64,000 nucleotides of DNA, from positions 382,659 to 446,658 of the forward strand of contig JAUSLV010000011.1 of assembly GCA_030645495.1 (NCBI GenBank), in the 5' to 3' direction. Positions 63,532 through 64,000 of this stretch are shown here, piece after piece. Numbering within the stretch: the first letter of the stretch is position 1; every line of letters starts with the position of its first letter. A program made the position numbers and the translations under genes. Under the pieces are notes generated by a model. That model searched no databases. It saw only the letters and a list, made by a program, of their open reading frames with translations, and was not told the DNA's origin. This stretch comes from Actinomycetota bacterium (GTDB lineage Bacteria > Actinomycetota > Acidimicrobiia > Acidimicrobiales > Ilumatobacteraceae).

Positions 63532-63777
63532 ATGAAGGTCTGGATCGACCAGGATCTGTGCACCGGTGACGGCCTGTGCGAGGAAATCGCCCCCGACGTG
63601 TTCACGCTGCTCGACGACGGCCTCGCCTACGTCAAGGAGGGCGACAAGGTCTACGCCACGGCCAAGGGCAACGCCCAAGGTGCCGACGGCATGGCCAACA
63701 TCCCCGACAACCGCCTCGATGCGGTCATCGAGAGCGCCGAAGAGTGCCCCGGTGAGTGCATCTTCATCGAGCCGTAG
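63532..63777 (+). CDS. Single-cluster ferredoxin (P450-type)
   Basis: 81-residue ferredoxin. The cluster motif is CTGDGLC (C10, D13, C16), with the distal CPGEC (C72, C76). The middle ligand position carries Asp rather than Cys, the pattern of 3Fe-4S ferredoxins or of 4Fe-4S proteins with an Asp ligand as in Pyrococcus furiosus ferredoxin. Such proteins usually pass electrons to cytochrome P450s; none is in this window. AGGAG precedes ATG 63532 by six bases, a leadered start. It is divergent from arc and has its own strong terminator, so it is probably a monocistronic gene. Confidence 0.92.
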   Translation: MKVWIDQDLCTGDGLCEEIAPDVFTLLDDGLAYVKEGDKVYATAKGNAQGADGMANIPDNRLDAVIESAEECPGECIFIEP

Positions 63778-63801
63778 GCAACTCAGCCTCACTCTGATCT
63801 G

Positions 63802-63835
63802 GAAGAGGAGCGGTCCGCGAGGGCCGCTCCTCTTC
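63802..63835 (+). terminator. Terminator of the ferredoxin gene
   Basis: A 15-base stem (GAAGAGGAGCGGTCC with GGGCCGCTCCTCTTC, one G-T wobble) closes the loop GCGA 25 bases after the ferredoxin stop. It is the strongest simple terminator in the window. Confidence 0.88.
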
Positions 63836-63872
63836 GCGTCCCGGCGGTGACGCGGTGTGAGATGCTCTCGGA

Positions 63873-64000
63873 GTGAGCGCGGGGACTTCGCTGCCGGACG
63901 AGCTTCTCGATCGATTGTGCGAGGCGCACGCCAACGTGATCGTCGAACGAGCACCCGACTGGTGGGCGTTGATCCTCCTCGCCTGCGACGTCGTCGGGGC
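63873..64000 (+). CDS. Unidentified protein, N-terminal fragment
   Basis: A GTG at 63873 opens a frame that runs past the window edge (SAGTSLPDELLDRLCEAHAN and then VIVERAPDWWALILLACDVV). GATGCT, a TANNNT-like hexamer, ends exactly 7 bases upstream, and an in-frame stop lies just above, so this is a plausible leaderless start. The 42 visible residues are not enough to name it. Confidence 0.5.
   Translation, partial: MSAGTSLPDELLDRLCEAHANVIVERAPDWWALILLACDVVG

Overview
The window is high-GC actinobacterial DNA. A Pup-proteasome system (pup, dop, pafA, prcB, prcA and the ATPase gene arc/mpa), a WhiB protein, a mycothiol-type DinB enzyme, an F420-type luciferase-like oxidoreductase and a helY-tatC-tatA/B block place it in Actinobacteria. 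A ThyX of double length, a DUF4193-type acidic protein and two SCO6745-family genes suggest class Acidimicrobiia (Ilumatobacter-like); that rank is inference. Genes are packed tightly on both strands. I see no tRNA, rRNA, CRISPR array, insertion sequence or prophage, so this looks like vertically inherited chromosome.

Layout. 1-4.8 kb: the end of an MMPL transporter, a CsoR/CstR-type repressor, leuS and a lipoprotein. 4.8-9.1 kb: a minus-strand operon of a KynB-like cyclase followed by glcD-glcE-glcF. 9.2-21.7 kb: an acyl-AMP ligase, two lipoproteins, a histone-deacetylase-like hydrolase, a UvrD/HRDC helicase, an F420-type oxidoreductase, a LysR regulator, a phosphotransferase-PAC2 operon and a thioredoxin-TPR protein. 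21.7-24.9 kb: gcvP behind a tandem glycine riboswitch. 24.9-30.4 kb: an SCO6745-family gene, a pair of small Met/Gln-rich paralogues, a sphingosine-phosphate-lyase-like enzyme, an EamA permease, an FKBP isomerase and an SHMT-like enzyme. 30.4-34.1 kb: two modular cell-wall hydrolases (LysM-NlpC/P60 and PG-binding-M23) and a lipoprotein. 34.2-45.8 kb: regulators (RpiR, WhiB, a zinc-ribbon protein), threonine aldolase, two enoyl-CoA hydratases, ribokinase, gamma-carbonic anhydrase with prmA, an RG-repeat protein and the DUF4193 operon. 45.9-54.8 kb: thyX, an M20 peptidase, a DAGK-C-terminal-like protein, helY, tatC, tatA/B, glpQ and lepB. 54.8-63.8 kb: the Pup-proteasome cluster, with an HD-GYP protein and an SCO6745-family protein embedded on the other strand, then a ferredoxin. 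A further gene starts at 63873 and runs off the end.

Genes working together. Dop deamidates Pup-Gln to Pup-Glu, PafA ligates it to lysines, Mpa/ARC unfolds the pupylated substrate and PrcA/PrcB degrade it. GlcDEF would oxidise glycolate. GcvP consumes glycine under riboswitch control. TatA/B-TatC and LepB handle protein export and signal cleavage.

The strongest non-gene signal is promoter geometry. At fourteen starts a TANNNT hexamer ends exactly 7 bases before the start codon, the spacing expected for leaderless transcripts. This arrangement also helped choose start codons. Other notable structures are a nested palindrome and a C/G-rich tract between dop and the SCO6745-family gene, a nested hairpin between trx and gcvP, and palindromes at whiB and at a zinc-ribbon gene.
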